From Colwellia sp. 1_MG-2023 (GTDB lineage Bacteria > Pseudomonadota > Gammaproteobacteria > Enterobacterales > Alteromonadaceae), in the NCBI RefSeq assembly GCF_030546755.1, contig NZ_JAUOPE010000005.1:94411-158410 (forward strand): DNA of 64,000 nucleotides, in the 5' to 3' direction. Of this stretch, positions 1-8,063 are shown piece by piece (the first letter of the stretch is position 1; every line of letters starts with the position of its first letter). Below the pieces are notes generated by a model. That model made no database searches. It was not told the DNA's origin and saw nothing but the letters and a program-made list of their open reading frames with translations. The position numbers and the translations under genes were made by a program.

Positions 1-102
1 GATACCGGTGATAGTGAAGTTGATAATTTACTTGCTGGTTTTATGGTTGTTACGACAGGATATAATGATGAAGTGTTATACCCTGTTGCTAGCCCACAAT
101 AA
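1..102 (+). CDS. C-terminal end of an unidentified protein (partial)
   Basis: The reading frame is open from base 1 and ends at TAA 100-102, giving the last 33 residues (starting DTGDSEVDNLL, ending YPVASPQ). It ends 39 bp before yfcL on the same strand, so the two may be co-transcribed. The visible tail is too short to assign a family. It is called coding because the frame is open and the spacing to yfcL is operon-like. Confidence 0.5.
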   Translation, partial: DTGDSEVDNLLAGFMVVTTGYNDEVLYPVASPQ

Positions 103-141
103 TTATCAACCTCATAAAATAAACAAACAAAGGATGCATGC

Positions 142-414
142 GTGAAAGTTAAGAATTTAGAAGCGTTATATCAATATTTTGATGAATTAGTAGCACAAGA
201 AGCCGACAGCGATACTTTATTTGCTAGTAGTTACATAAGAGGTTTTATCGCCTTAGTGGCTGTTCAATTTGGAGATGAGAAACAAAAAATTAGCGCTGAG
301 CTTTGTGATTGTGTGAGCGAGCAGCTCAGTAAAGCAAAAACCGAACTGACTCCTCAAGACAATGCAATTGTTAATAATTACTGGTTAAGTTTACAAAAAA
401 CTTTACTCGTTTAA
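142..414 (+). CDS. yfcL: YfcL family protein
   Basis: A 90-residue protein resembling E. coli YfcL in length and in the central pattern LFASSYIRGF, with a C-terminal segment LTPQDNAIVNNYW like the LSPRDQALV segment of YfcL. Its function is unknown. In E. coli yfcL lies next to mnmC and fabB, and both are found just downstream here, which supports the call. The start is GTG at 142, preceded by AAAGGA about 7 bp upstream. The nearby ATG at 133 runs into TGA after three codons. It is predicted cytoplasmic, with no membrane segment. Confidence 0.8.
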   Translation: MKVKNLEALYQYFDELVAQEADSDTLFASSYIRGFIALVAVQFGDEKQKISAELCDCVSEQLSKAKTELTPQDNAIVNNYWLSLQKTLLV

Positions 415-447
415 GTGAGTTTTATTAACCTAAAATAACGTGAAAAA

Positions 448-975
448 CTAGTCGGTTAAACTTGAAACCGCCGCCGTAAGCTTAGTTAATAACGCTTGTG
501 AAGTTAGTTCATTCGCGTTTACATCAAAGTTGTCGTAAAAACTAGGTATCGAAAGAGAAGCTTTAACATCGCCATTAAAGTATGGCGCTGATGTTACCGC
601 AGCATTTAAAACGCTTGCTGCGCCTCCAGGACCTGGTGAAGTAGCTAATAATACCATAGGTTTATTTTGAAAAAGCTTTTGGTTTATTCGCGATGTCCAA
701 TCGAATAAATTTTTATAAGCGGCCGTATATGAGCCATTATGTTCGGCAAATGAAATGATCAGCGCATCTGCTGTTGTAATTTTTTCATAAAATGCTTTCG
801 CTTCTTTGGGTTGCCCTAGAAGCGCTTCTTTATCTTCGCTAAATAAAGGCATTTCATAATCATTAATATCTAACACCTCAACAACCGCTTCTTTAATTAA
901 CGACGCTGCATAAGTTGCTAATGTTTTATTAATTGATTTACTACTGCTACTGGCGGCAAAAGTTAATACTTTCAT
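448..975 (-). CDS. NADPH-dependent FMN reductase family flavoprotein
   Basis: About 175 residues with a flavodoxin-like fold of the NADPH-dependent FMN reductase family (ChrR, YieF, azoreductase relatives). The N-terminal KVLTFAASSSSKSINKTLA is the phosphate-binding loop after beta-1. SFAEHNGSYTAAYKNLFDW and LLATSPGPGGA match the flavin-contacting loops of the family. These enzymes reduce FMN, quinones or oxyanions in the cytoplasm; the substrate here is unknown. I start at the ATG of MKVL: an ATG five codons upstream contains the GGAG that serves as ribosome site for the inner ATG. It is divergent from the LysR regulator at 1081, the usual layout for a LysR protein and its target. Confidence 0.85.
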   Translation of the reverse strand: MKVLTFAASSSSKSINKTLATYAASLIKEAVVEVLDINDYEMPLFSEDKEALLGQPKEAKAFYEKITTADALIISFAEHNGSYTAAYKNLFDWTSRINQKLFQNKPMVLLATSPGPGGAASVLNAAVTSAPYFNGDVKASLSIPSFYDNFDVNANELTSQALLTKLTAAVSSLTD

Positions 976-1012
976 AATCGTGAACTCCATAAGTTATTTA
1001 AGTTGTTTTGTA

Positions 1013-1022
1013 AACGATCGTT
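1013..1022. promoter_or_regulatory. Candidate operator between reductase and LysR gene
   Basis: AACGATCGTT is a perfect 10-bp palindrome in the 105-bp gap between the divergent FMN reductase and LysR genes. A LysR-type regulator usually binds a dyad in such a shared control region. Assigning this dyad to the neighbouring regulator is inference. Confidence 0.35.
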
Positions 1023-1080
1023 AGTATATATTGAGAGTTAAATGTAATTAATATCAGTTTTATGGATAAACTATTTCCAA

Positions 1081-1992
1081 ATGACTTCTAATACAAATTT
1101 ATTTGATGGTATCGTAATTTTTACTCATGTGGTTAATTGTCGAGGCTTTAGTGCCGCTGCAGAAAAAACTGGACATTCAAGTTCTTACATCAGTAAAGAA
1201 ATAAATAAATTAGAAGCGCGACTCGGAGTACGCTTGTTAAACCGAACCACGCGTTCGATAAGTTTGACGTCTGAAGGTGAAGTGTATTATCAACAATGTC
1301 AGCAAATGGTTAATGATGCCGAGCAAGCGTTAGGTGAATTAGATCAGAATCAAGAAGCGATAAAAGGTGTTTTAAAAATAAGCTGCCCTGTTAGCTTTGG
1401 TCTTAATTATCTCCAACCCGTGTTATCGAAGTTTCTTAAACAATACCCATTGATGGCTTTAGATATTGACTTTAATGACCGTCAAGTTGATGTGGTGTTA
1501 GATGGTTTCGATTTGGTGATCAGGGCGACTCATCATTTAGAAGAATCAAGTTTGATCTGCCGAAAAATATTTCAATCAAAAGGGGTCACCGTTGCTTCTC
1601 GAGAGTATCTTAAGCAATACGGCCGTCCCACGGAACCAAGTCAATTAACTGAGCATAATTGCCTATGTTATAGTAACTTACGGTTGCCACATAAATGGGT
1701 TTACCGCTCGTTAAATGATAAAATGATTGTTGTGGATGTGAAATCTAAATTGCTTTGTAATAGCGCTCAACTTGAATTAAGAATGGCGTTAGACGGCCAT
1801 GGCATAGTGCGTTTACCCGAATTTGCTTTAGAAGATGCCTTGAAAAATGATCAGTTAGAAGTGTTGTTTACGGATTATCAAGAGCCGGCAATTGATGTTT
1901 ATGTGGTATATCCTAGCCGAAAATATTTATCTCCTAAAATAAGATGTTTCATTGATTTTATTGTCAATGAGTTGCCTAATGAATCACTTTAA
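1081..1992 (+). CDS. LysR family transcriptional regulator
   Basis: 303 residues. The N-terminal winged helix-turn-helix (about residues 8-67) contains FSAAAEKTGHSSSYISKEI and LGVRLLNRTTRSISLTSEG, the signature of the LysR family. The C-terminal half (about 90-295) is a periplasmic-binding-like effector domain with FDLVIRATHHLEESSL. It resembles the DsdC/AaeR/CrgA-type subgroup that often pairs with flavin reductases or dehydrogenases. It probably controls the divergent FMN reductase; the effector is not deducible. It converges with mnmC, leaving a 67-bp gap. Confidence 0.9.
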   Translation: MTSNTNLFDGIVIFTHVVNCRGFSAAAEKTGHSSSYISKEINKLEARLGVRLLNRTTRSISLTSEGEVYYQQCQQMVNDAEQALGELDQNQEAIKGVLKISCPVSFGLNYLQPVLSKFLKQYPLMALDIDFNDRQVDVVLDGFDLVIRATHHLEESSLICRKIFQSKGVTVASREYLKQYGRPTEPSQLTEHNCLCYSNLRLPHKWVYRSLNDKMIVVDVKSKLLCNSAQLELRMALDGHGIVRLPEFALEDALKNDQLEVLFTDYQEPAIDVYVVYPSRKYLSPKIRCFIDFIVNELPNESL

Positions 1993-2059
1993 AATCAAGT
2001 GCATAAATGAATTTTTGTTGTCTTTTGATATAGCCTACTCGTTTTTTCTTAGTTTAGTT

Positions 2060-4057
2060 TTAGCTAAATTTTCGTTTAATAATATCTCGGATCACAAAAC
2101 GATTTGGCGAAAGATTAAAAAGCATATCACTGTCAACTGGATAAGGTGCACCAGTTAAGTCTGCGGTTAAAATTTGCGCTAATAAAGGCGCGGTACAAAG
2201 CCCTCTAGCCCCTAAGCCAGTTAACAGATATAAATTTTTAATGTGAGGTGCAGCTTGATAAAACCGCCAATTTTTATCTTTTGCTAAATGTTGATAGCTT
2301 GTTATATGTTCCTTTATACTTGGCATTGCTCCAACCATAGGCAAATGATCAGGAGTCATGCAGCGTAAACGTGCTTTTCGAGTTACCACATCAGATGGCT
2401 GCCACGATGCAATATCAAGGGTTAACTTTGGTAAGCATTTTTCTAGCATAGTTAGATTATAGTGGTCATCTTCATCGCGAGGTACCGTATCAAAGCTGTT
2501 TTTATCAAAAGTTGCTCCAATGCAATGAATGCCTTTATGCTCAGGTGTTAAATAACCCTTATGACAAATCACTGTATTCAACTTGCCAATTTTTTTATTG
2601 GTATTCATTGAAGTAATTTGCCCTCGAACTGAGCTTAATGGCAGTTCATCAATCGTGTTTATTTTTATGCCTTCAGCGCCACCACAAAAGACCAAGACCG
2701 AAGCGTTAAATTCACCTTTATTGGTGTTTATCTGCCAACTTTCGTCATTTTGTTGTGAAATACTGGCAACCTGTGTTGAGGTTTCAATGCGTAAACGATT
2801 GGTTTGATGAGCCGCTTTCAGTAATTGTTCGACTAATTCTTGCGGAGCTATCCAGCCAGATTTAGGAAAAAACAATCCGCCATGCGCTAAAGGAATGTTT
2901 GCTTGTTGGCTGGCTTGTACTTTATCAATGCTGGTGACTAACTCACTAGGCCAGGCTTGATTTTTCTCAAACGCTTGCTGGCGCTTTTCAAGCGATGTTT
3001 TATATGAAATTTCGAGTAAACCACACCAATCATGACTGAAATGGAAACCTTGAGCGTCGAGTTCATCATAAAAGTTTAACGCAGTCCAAAAGGCTTTTTG
3101 GTAGAAAAGACTAATGTCATCTTGTTGCTGATGAATAAGCGGAAACAAGGCGCCGATAGCATTGCTGGATGCGCCTTGCGCTACCTTTATATCTTTGCAA
3201 TAAAGCGTGACTTTTATGCCGTTTTTGGTTAACAAATAGGCCGCACAGGCTGATGCAATACCACCGCCAATAATGCTGACATGTTGAGGTTTAGTGATTT
3301 GTGGTCTTAATTGGTAGCCTTTACCAACGCGTTTATTTTGTTGGTATTTTCCTGTTAGAATTTCATTCTTATTACCTAAATATTGCTTTTTTTCTAAACG
3401 AAAACCTACGTTTTCTAATCCTCGTCGAATAAAACCGGCAATGGTAAAAGTACTGATGCTAGCTTGGGGTTTTGATAATCGCGCCATTTCTTCAAACAGC
3501 TCATCTTGCCACATTTCAGGGTTTCGAGCGGGTGAAAAACCATCAAGATACCAAGCATCAACAAACCCTTGCTGTTTTCTCGGCAGAGATATGGTTTTAA
3601 ATGCTTGTGTAGAGTCATCAATAAGTATGGTTAATTTTATGTTGTGATCTAAAAAGTGACAGTGAATTTCTTGCTCTGGCGTTTCTGGATAGTTTGCGAT
3701 CAACGCCTCTTGTTCAGCCTCTAAACTCTTGAGACTTTTTAACGATTTGATTAATTGGCTTTTTGATAGCGGATATTTTTCAGTACTTATAAAGTGCAGA
3801 ACAGGTAATTGATGGCTTTGCGCAAGCGCTTTATATAATTTAAACGTTAATAAAAAGTTTAATCCTGTACCAAACCCCGTTTCGGCAATAGTAAACTCTT
3901 TTGTACTATTGATTAAATTTTCAGCAATGTTGTTGCCTTTTATGAACACGTGTTCGCTCTGTTGATATCCTGATTCCGTATCAAAATAAATATCGTTAAA
4001 TTTTTCAGAATAAGGAGAGCCGTCTTCTCGGAATGTTATTTTATTGATAGAGGTCAC
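2060..4057 (-). CDS. mnmC: Bifunctional tRNA 5-methylaminomethyl-2-thiouridine synthesis protein MnmC
   Basis: MnmC completes mnm5s2U at wobble position 34 of Lys, Glu, Gln and some Arg/Leu tRNAs. The N-terminal methyltransferase (about residues 1-250, with ETGFGTGLNFL as SAM loop and DAWYLDGFSPARNPEMW) adds the methyl group. The C-terminal FAD-dependent oxidoreductase (from about 260, dinucleotide motif SIIGGGIASACAAYLL) removes the carboxymethyl group. Length of about 665 residues fits the fused gammaproteobacterial enzyme. I prefer the GTG at 4057 (reads VTSINKITF) because family homology begins there; an ATG at 4093 adds 12 residues without family resemblance. Neither has a strong ribosome site. 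It is divergent from fabB, as in E. coli. Confidence 0.93.
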   Translation of the reverse strand: MTSINKITFREDGSPYSEKFNDIYFDTESGYQQSEHVFIKGNNIAENLINSTKEFTIAETGFGTGLNFLLTFKLYKALAQSHQLPVLHFISTEKYPLSKSQLIKSLKSLKSLEAEQEALIANYPETPEQEIHCHFLDHNIKLTILIDDSTQAFKTISLPRKQQGFVDAWYLDGFSPARNPEMWQDELFEEMARLSKPQASISTFTIAGFIRRGLENVGFRLEKKQYLGNKNEILTGKYQQNKRVGKGYQLRPQITKPQHVSIIGGGIASACAAYLLTKNGIKVTLYCKDIKVAQGASSNAIGALFPLIHQQQDDISLFYQKAFWTALNFYDELDAQGFHFSHDWCGLLEISYKTSLEKRQQAFEKNQAWPSELVTSIDKVQASQQANIPLAHGGLFFPKSGWIAPQELVEQLLKAAHQTNRLRIETSTQVASISQQNDESWQINTNKGEFNASVLVFCGGAEGIKINTIDELPLSSVRGQITSMNTNKKIGKLNTVICHKGYLTPEHKGIHCIGATFDKNSFDTVPRDEDDHYNLTMLEKCLPKLTLDIASWQPSDVVTRKARLRCMTPDHLPMVGAMPSIKEHITSYQHLAKDKNWRFYQAAPHIKNLYLLTGLGARGLCTAPLLAQILTADLTGAPYPVDSDMLFNLSPNRFVIRDIIKRKFS

Positions 4058-4145
4058 TTTATGTTCAATTATTACAAATAGCACTATACACAAGCGCTAT
4101 TTTACCTATAATTCATCGTTATTGTCATGGTTTGAATAAATGAGA

Positions 4146-4173
4146 GTACACGTGTACACTCAGCAGACCAGTT
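4146..4173. promoter_or_regulatory. FabR-like palindrome and adjoining FadR-like site before fabB
   Basis: GTACACGTGTAC at 4146-4157 is a perfect 12-bp palindrome resembling the FabR operator core upstream of E. coli fabA and fabB. Directly adjoining, 4157-4173 read on the minus strand begins AACTGGTCTG, matching the strong half of the FadR consensus. In E. coli FabR represses and FadR activates fabB, so both would fit 60-85 bp upstream of this start codon. Assignments rest on motif likeness only. Confidence 0.6.
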
Positions 4174-4231
4174 TCTGGGTAAATTTCTGTATGATATGCC
4201 CGATTTTTATAAATTTTAAATGGTTAATTAA

Positions 4232-5443
4232 ATGAAACGAGTAGTCATCACCGGATTAGGAATTGTATCAAGTATCGGTAATAACGCTGAAGAAGTTCTA
4301 GCGTCTTTAAAAGCAGGCCGTTCAGGTATTACTAAAGCGGACAGTTTTGAAGAACAAGGTTTACGTAGCCAAGTTTGGGGTAAGCCTTCACTTGAACCAA
4401 AAGATCATATAGATCGTAAAGCCTTCCGTTTTATGGGAGATGCTGCTGGTTATGCCTATATTGCGATGGAGCAAGCGATTGCCGATGCTAAATTAACACA
4501 AGAGCAAGTTTCTGATTTCCGCACAGGTATTGTTGCTGGCTCAGGTGGCGCATCATCAGAAAATGTTGTTGCTACGACTGACACCCTACGTAATCGTGGT
4601 ATTCGTCGTGTAGGTCCTTATGCAGTACCTAAAACTATGGGTAGTACAGTATCAGCTTGTTTAGCAACACCATTTAAAATTAAAGGTGTGAATTATTCAA
4701 TTAGTTCAGCTTGTGCAACCAGTGCCCATTGTATTGGTAACGCCGTTGAGCTAATTCAATTAGGCAAACAAGATGTTGTTTTTGCAGGTGGTGGTGAAGA
4801 AGTGCATTGGTCATTAGCGATGATGTTTGATGGCATGGGAGCATTATCAGCAGGTCGTAACGAAACTCCTGAACTAGCTTCTCGTACCTATGATGCTGAT
4901 CGCGATGGTTTTGTTATTTCTGGCGGCGGCGGTATGGTTGTTGTTGAAGAATTAGAGCACGCATTAGCGCGTGGCGCACACATTTATGCTGAAATCGTCG
5001 GTTATGGCGCAACATCAGACGGTTACGATATGGTTGCTCCAAGTGGCGAAGGCGCAGTGCGTTGTATGCAACAAGCAATGGAAGGTGTTGAAGGTAAAGT
5101 CGACTATTTGAATACGCACGGTACTTCTACTCCAGTGGGTGATGTTAAAGAGTTAGGTGCCATTCAAGAATTGTTTGGTGACGATTCTCCGGCAATCAGT
5201 GCAACTAAAGCCATGACAGGTCATGCTTTAGGTGCTGCAGGTGTTCATGAAGCTATTTACTCGTTATTAATGATGGAAAATAATTTTATCGCACCGTCTA
5301 TTAATATTGATACCCTTGATGAAAAAGCACAAGGCTTAGATATTGTCACTGAAGCCCGTGAAGCCGAACTTGACTTAGTGATGTCAAACAGCTTTGGTTT
5401 TGGTGGGACTAATGCCACTTTAGTAATGAAAAAATATAAATAA
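4232..5443 (+). CDS. fabB: Beta-ketoacyl-ACP synthase I (FabB)
   Basis: Condenses malonyl-ACP with acyl-ACP in fatty acid elongation and is needed for unsaturated fatty acids. 403 residues with the thiolase fold. The Cys-His-His triad is visible: Cys161 in [10 protein letters not shown], His in [11 protein letters not shown] and His in [14 protein letters not shown]; the C-terminal [11 protein letters not shown] is the family glycine-rich loop. Initial sequence [17 protein letters not shown] fits FabB. No clear ribosome site precedes the ATG. It stands alone with FabR/FadR-like sequences upstream and a terminator downstream. Confidence 0.96.
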   Translation: MKRVVITGLGIVSSIGNNAEEVLASLKAGRSGITKADSFEEQGLRSQVWGKPSLEPKDHIDRKAFRFMGDAAGYAYIAMEQAIADAKLTQEQVSDFRTGIVAGSGGASSENVVATTDTLRNRGIRRVGPYAVPKTMGSTVSACLATPFKIKGVNYSISSACATSAHCIGNAVELIQLGKQDVVFAGGGEEVHWSLAMMFDGMGALSAGRNETPELASRTYDADRDGFVISGGGGMVVVEELEHALARGAHIYAEIVGYGATSDGYDMVAPSGEGAVRCMQQAMEGVEGKVDYLNTHGTSTPVGDVKELGAIQELFGDDSPAISATKAMTGHALGAAGVHEAIYSLLMMENNFIAPSINIDTLDEKAQGLDIVTEAREAELDLVMSNSFGFGGTNATLVMKKYK

Positions 5444-5564
5444 CGATTAATTCTTTGTTATTTTTCGCTGTAACGGCATCAGAAATACTCATTGATAGCT
5501 ATCAATTCGGTCTTTCTTTTTTTTTACAGACATAAATAACTGCGAATTCACTCGTTATTACATT

Positions 5565-5590
5565 AAGCCACTTTTACAGTGGCTTTTTTG
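5565..5590 (+). terminator. Intrinsic terminator after fabB
   Basis: AAGCCAC (5565-5571) pairs with GTGGCTT (5579-5585) across a short loop and is followed by a T run. It lies about 120 bp after the fabB stop and before pdxB. Confidence 0.8.
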
Positions 5591-5637
5591 TTTAAAATAT
5601 AAAAGTAATATTACGTCAAAAATAAGTGTTGAAATAA

Positions 5638-6780
5638 ATGAATATTTTTTATGATGAAAATATGCCATTTGCTGCAGATTTTTTTGCAGACTTTGGAAAG
5701 TTAACGCCGTTTTCAGGTCGTGATTTAACGGCAGAACAAGTTGCTAACGCAGATGTACTGTTAGTGCGCTCAATTACGCAAGTAAATGAACGCTTATTAC
5801 AGCAAAATAATTCGTTAACATTTGTGGGGACAGCAACCATTGGTTTTGATCATATCGACAGGAATTATTTAGACTCGAGAAATATTGCTTTTAGTTCCGC
5901 GCCTGGCTGTAATGCCGTGTCTGTTGCTGAATATGTGTTGTCTTCATTGGTGGTTCTGGCCGAACGCTATCAACTTAAACTGTTGGATATGACCGTAGGC
6001 ATTGTCGGGGCAGGCAATACGGGTAGTCGATTAAGTGAAAAATTAGCGGCATTAGGGATCAAACATGTATTATCAGATCCTTACCTTGAACAAGATAGAT
6101 CTGATACTCGAAAGTTTGTTGCTTTAGATGAAGCATTAAGCTGTGATGTTATTTCATTACATGTTCCTAAAACTACTCAAGGCGAACATCCAACGTATCA
6201 CCTTTTAAATGAACAACGTTTAGCCGCGTTAGCTCCTGAGCAGATTTTAATAAATGCCTGTCGTGGTGAAGTGATAGATAATCAAGCGCTATTGCGATTA
6301 AAGCAATCTGGACATGCTCTTAAGCTTGTTTTAGATGTATGGGAAAATGAACCTCATATTTTGCATGAGTTAATTCCGTTTTGTGAAATAACTACTGCCC
6401 ATATTGCTGGTTATAGCTTAGAAGGAAAAGCTCGTGGTACCGAAATGCTTTATCGTGCATTATGTCAGCATTTGAATGTTCGTGAAGAAAAATCATTAGA
6501 AAATTTCTTACCTGAATCAGGTATCAATCAAATTGAAATAAACCAACAATTTGATGAAATTTTACTAAACCAACTGGTGAAAATAGTTTACGATGTGCGT
6601 CGTGACGATGGCCTTTTCCGTCAACAAATAGGCTATCAACATGTAAATGGTCATTCATTTGATTATATTCGTAAAACTTACCCAGCTCGCAGGGAATTTT
6701 CGGCCATTCAAATAGCGATGACAAAGCAAATAGAGAGTGATGTTTTATATCAACTCGGTTTTCGAAAAAGCAGTAAGTAG
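5638..6780 (+). CDS. pdxB: 4-phosphoerythronate dehydrogenase
   Basis: NAD-dependent oxidation of 4-phospho-D-erythronate, the second step of the DXP-dependent pyridoxal phosphate pathway. 380 residues: start MNIFYDENMPFA as in PdxB, a D-2-hydroxyacid dehydrogenase core with TVGIVGAGNTGSRLSEKLAA as the NAD loop (about 118-137), catalytic Arg in INACRGEVID, Glu in the following helix, and His in TTAHIAGYSLEGKARGTE. A C-terminal PdxB dimerisation domain (about 290-370) distinguishes it from general SerA-like enzymes. It is followed 27 bp later by asd, the order seen in many gammaproteobacteria. Confidence 0.95.
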   Translation: MNIFYDENMPFAADFFADFGKLTPFSGRDLTAEQVANADVLLVRSITQVNERLLQQNNSLTFVGTATIGFDHIDRNYLDSRNIAFSSAPGCNAVSVAEYVLSSLVVLAERYQLKLLDMTVGIVGAGNTGSRLSEKLAALGIKHVLSDPYLEQDRSDTRKFVALDEALSCDVISLHVPKTTQGEHPTYHLLNEQRLAALAPEQILINACRGEVIDNQALLRLKQSGHALKLVLDVWENEPHILHELIPFCEITTAHIAGYSLEGKARGTEMLYRALCQHLNVREEKSLENFLPESGINQIEINQQFDEILLNQLVKIVYDVRRDDGLFRQQIGYQHVNGHSFDYIRKTYPARREFSAIQIAMTKQIESDVLYQLGFRKSSK

Positions 6781-6807
6781 TAATAGTAGCGTAAAAGAGA
6801 GAAGGGC

Positions 6808-7827
6808 ATGACACAGAAATTTGATGTTTGCATCTTAGGTGCAACAGGTTTAGTTGGTAAAACAATTATGGAAATTCTTGAAGAAAGAGATTTTCCTATT
6901 AATAAATTATATCCATTAGCGAGTGCTCGCTCTGCTGGTGAAATTATTGAATTCAATGGCGAAAATATTGAAGTGATTGACGCAGACACCTTTGACTTTA
7001 GTCTTGCTCAAATTGGCTTTTTCTCTGCCGGTGGTAGTACTTCAGCAAAGTTTGCACCTATTGCAGGTGAAGCTGGCTGTATTGTTATTGATAATACCTC
7101 TGAATTTCGTTACGAAGATGATATTCCATTAGTGGTTCCAGAAGTAAACCCAGATGCTTTAGCGGACTATCGTAACCGTAATATTATTGCTAACCCAAAT
7201 TGTTCAACGATTCAGATGATGGTGGCGCTCAAGCCAATTCACGCTGCTGTAGGCATCGACCGCATTAATGTTTGTACTTATCAATCAGTTTCTGGTGGCG
7301 GTAAAGCGGCAATGGACGAATTAGCAAAACAAACAGCGGATTTACTAAGTGGTAAGCCTGTGGAAACTAAGAACTTTTCACGCCAAATTGCGTTTAACGT
7401 TATTCCACAAATTGATGTGTTTTTAGAAAATGGCTACACCAAAGAAGAAATGAAAATGGTGTGGGAGACCAATAAAATATTAGGGGATAACAGTATTCGT
7501 GTTAACCCAACGGCAGTGCGTGTACCGGTATTTTTTGGTCATGCTGAAGCCTTACACATTGAAACTAAGTCTCCTATTTCTGCTGAAGAAGCGAAAGAAT
7601 TGTTAAAACTGGCACCGGGTGTGGTTGTGTGTGAAAAGGACGAAGATTTCCCAACACAAATTAGTGATGCCAGTGGTAAAGATGACACTTATGTGGGGCG
7701 TATTCGTGAAGATATTAGCCATAACAACGGCTTAAATATGTGGATTGTTGCCGATAATGTTCGTAAAGGTGCCGCAACGAATAGTGTGCAAATTGCCGAA
7801 TTATTAATAAAAGAGCATCTTTCATAA
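6808..7827 (+). CDS. asd: Aspartate-semialdehyde dehydrogenase
   Basis: Reduces aspartyl phosphate to aspartate semialdehyde for Lys/DAP, Met and Thr synthesis. 339 residues, with the N-terminal NADP loop ILGATGLVGKTI, catalytic Cys in ANPNCSTIQMM (about residue 132), QSVSGGGKAAMDEL, and the His of VFFGHAEALHIET. The catalytic Cys is kept, so it should be a working Asd of the Vibrio/Pseudomonas type, unlike the Usg paralogue that occupies the same locus in E. coli. A strong ribosome site (AGAGAGAAGGG) sits just before the ATG. It is probably co-transcribed with pdxB and ends at a strong terminator. Confidence 0.94.
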   Translation: MTQKFDVCILGATGLVGKTIMEILEERDFPINKLYPLASARSAGEIIEFNGENIEVIDADTFDFSLAQIGFFSAGGSTSAKFAPIAGEAGCIVIDNTSEFRYEDDIPLVVPEVNPDALADYRNRNIIANPNCSTIQMMVALKPIHAAVGIDRINVCTYQSVSGGGKAAMDELAKQTADLLSGKPVETKNFSRQIAFNVIPQIDVFLENGYTKEEMKMVWETNKILGDNSIRVNPTAVRVPVFFGHAEALHIETKSPISAEEAKELLKLAPGVVVCEKDEDFPTQISDASGKDDTYVGRIREDISHNNGLNMWIVADNVRKGAATNSVQIAELLIKEHLS

Positions 7828-7887
7828 AATATATTGTGCTGAAATCACTTAGCTATTGCTAAGTTTAAGATTTATTAAAGAAAAATA

Positions 7888-7924
7888 AAAACTCGTCGTT
7901 ATAGTTAACGACGAGTTTTTTTGT
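7888..7924 (+). terminator. Intrinsic terminator after asd
   Basis: AAACTCGTCGTTA pairs with TAACGACGAGTTT across a short loop and runs into seven T residues, about 60 bp after the asd stop. It separates the pdxB-asd unit from fimV. Confidence 0.9.
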
Positions 7925-8063
7925 TATAAAAAGGGTTCAAGAAATACATTGTATTGAATATAAAAAGCACATGCTTTGATATTGGAATAATTTTTGCTTT
8001 GTTTTTTCAGTACTTGGACGAGTCAAACTATTGGCTAACTATAAAAATAATTAGGAAACCTTA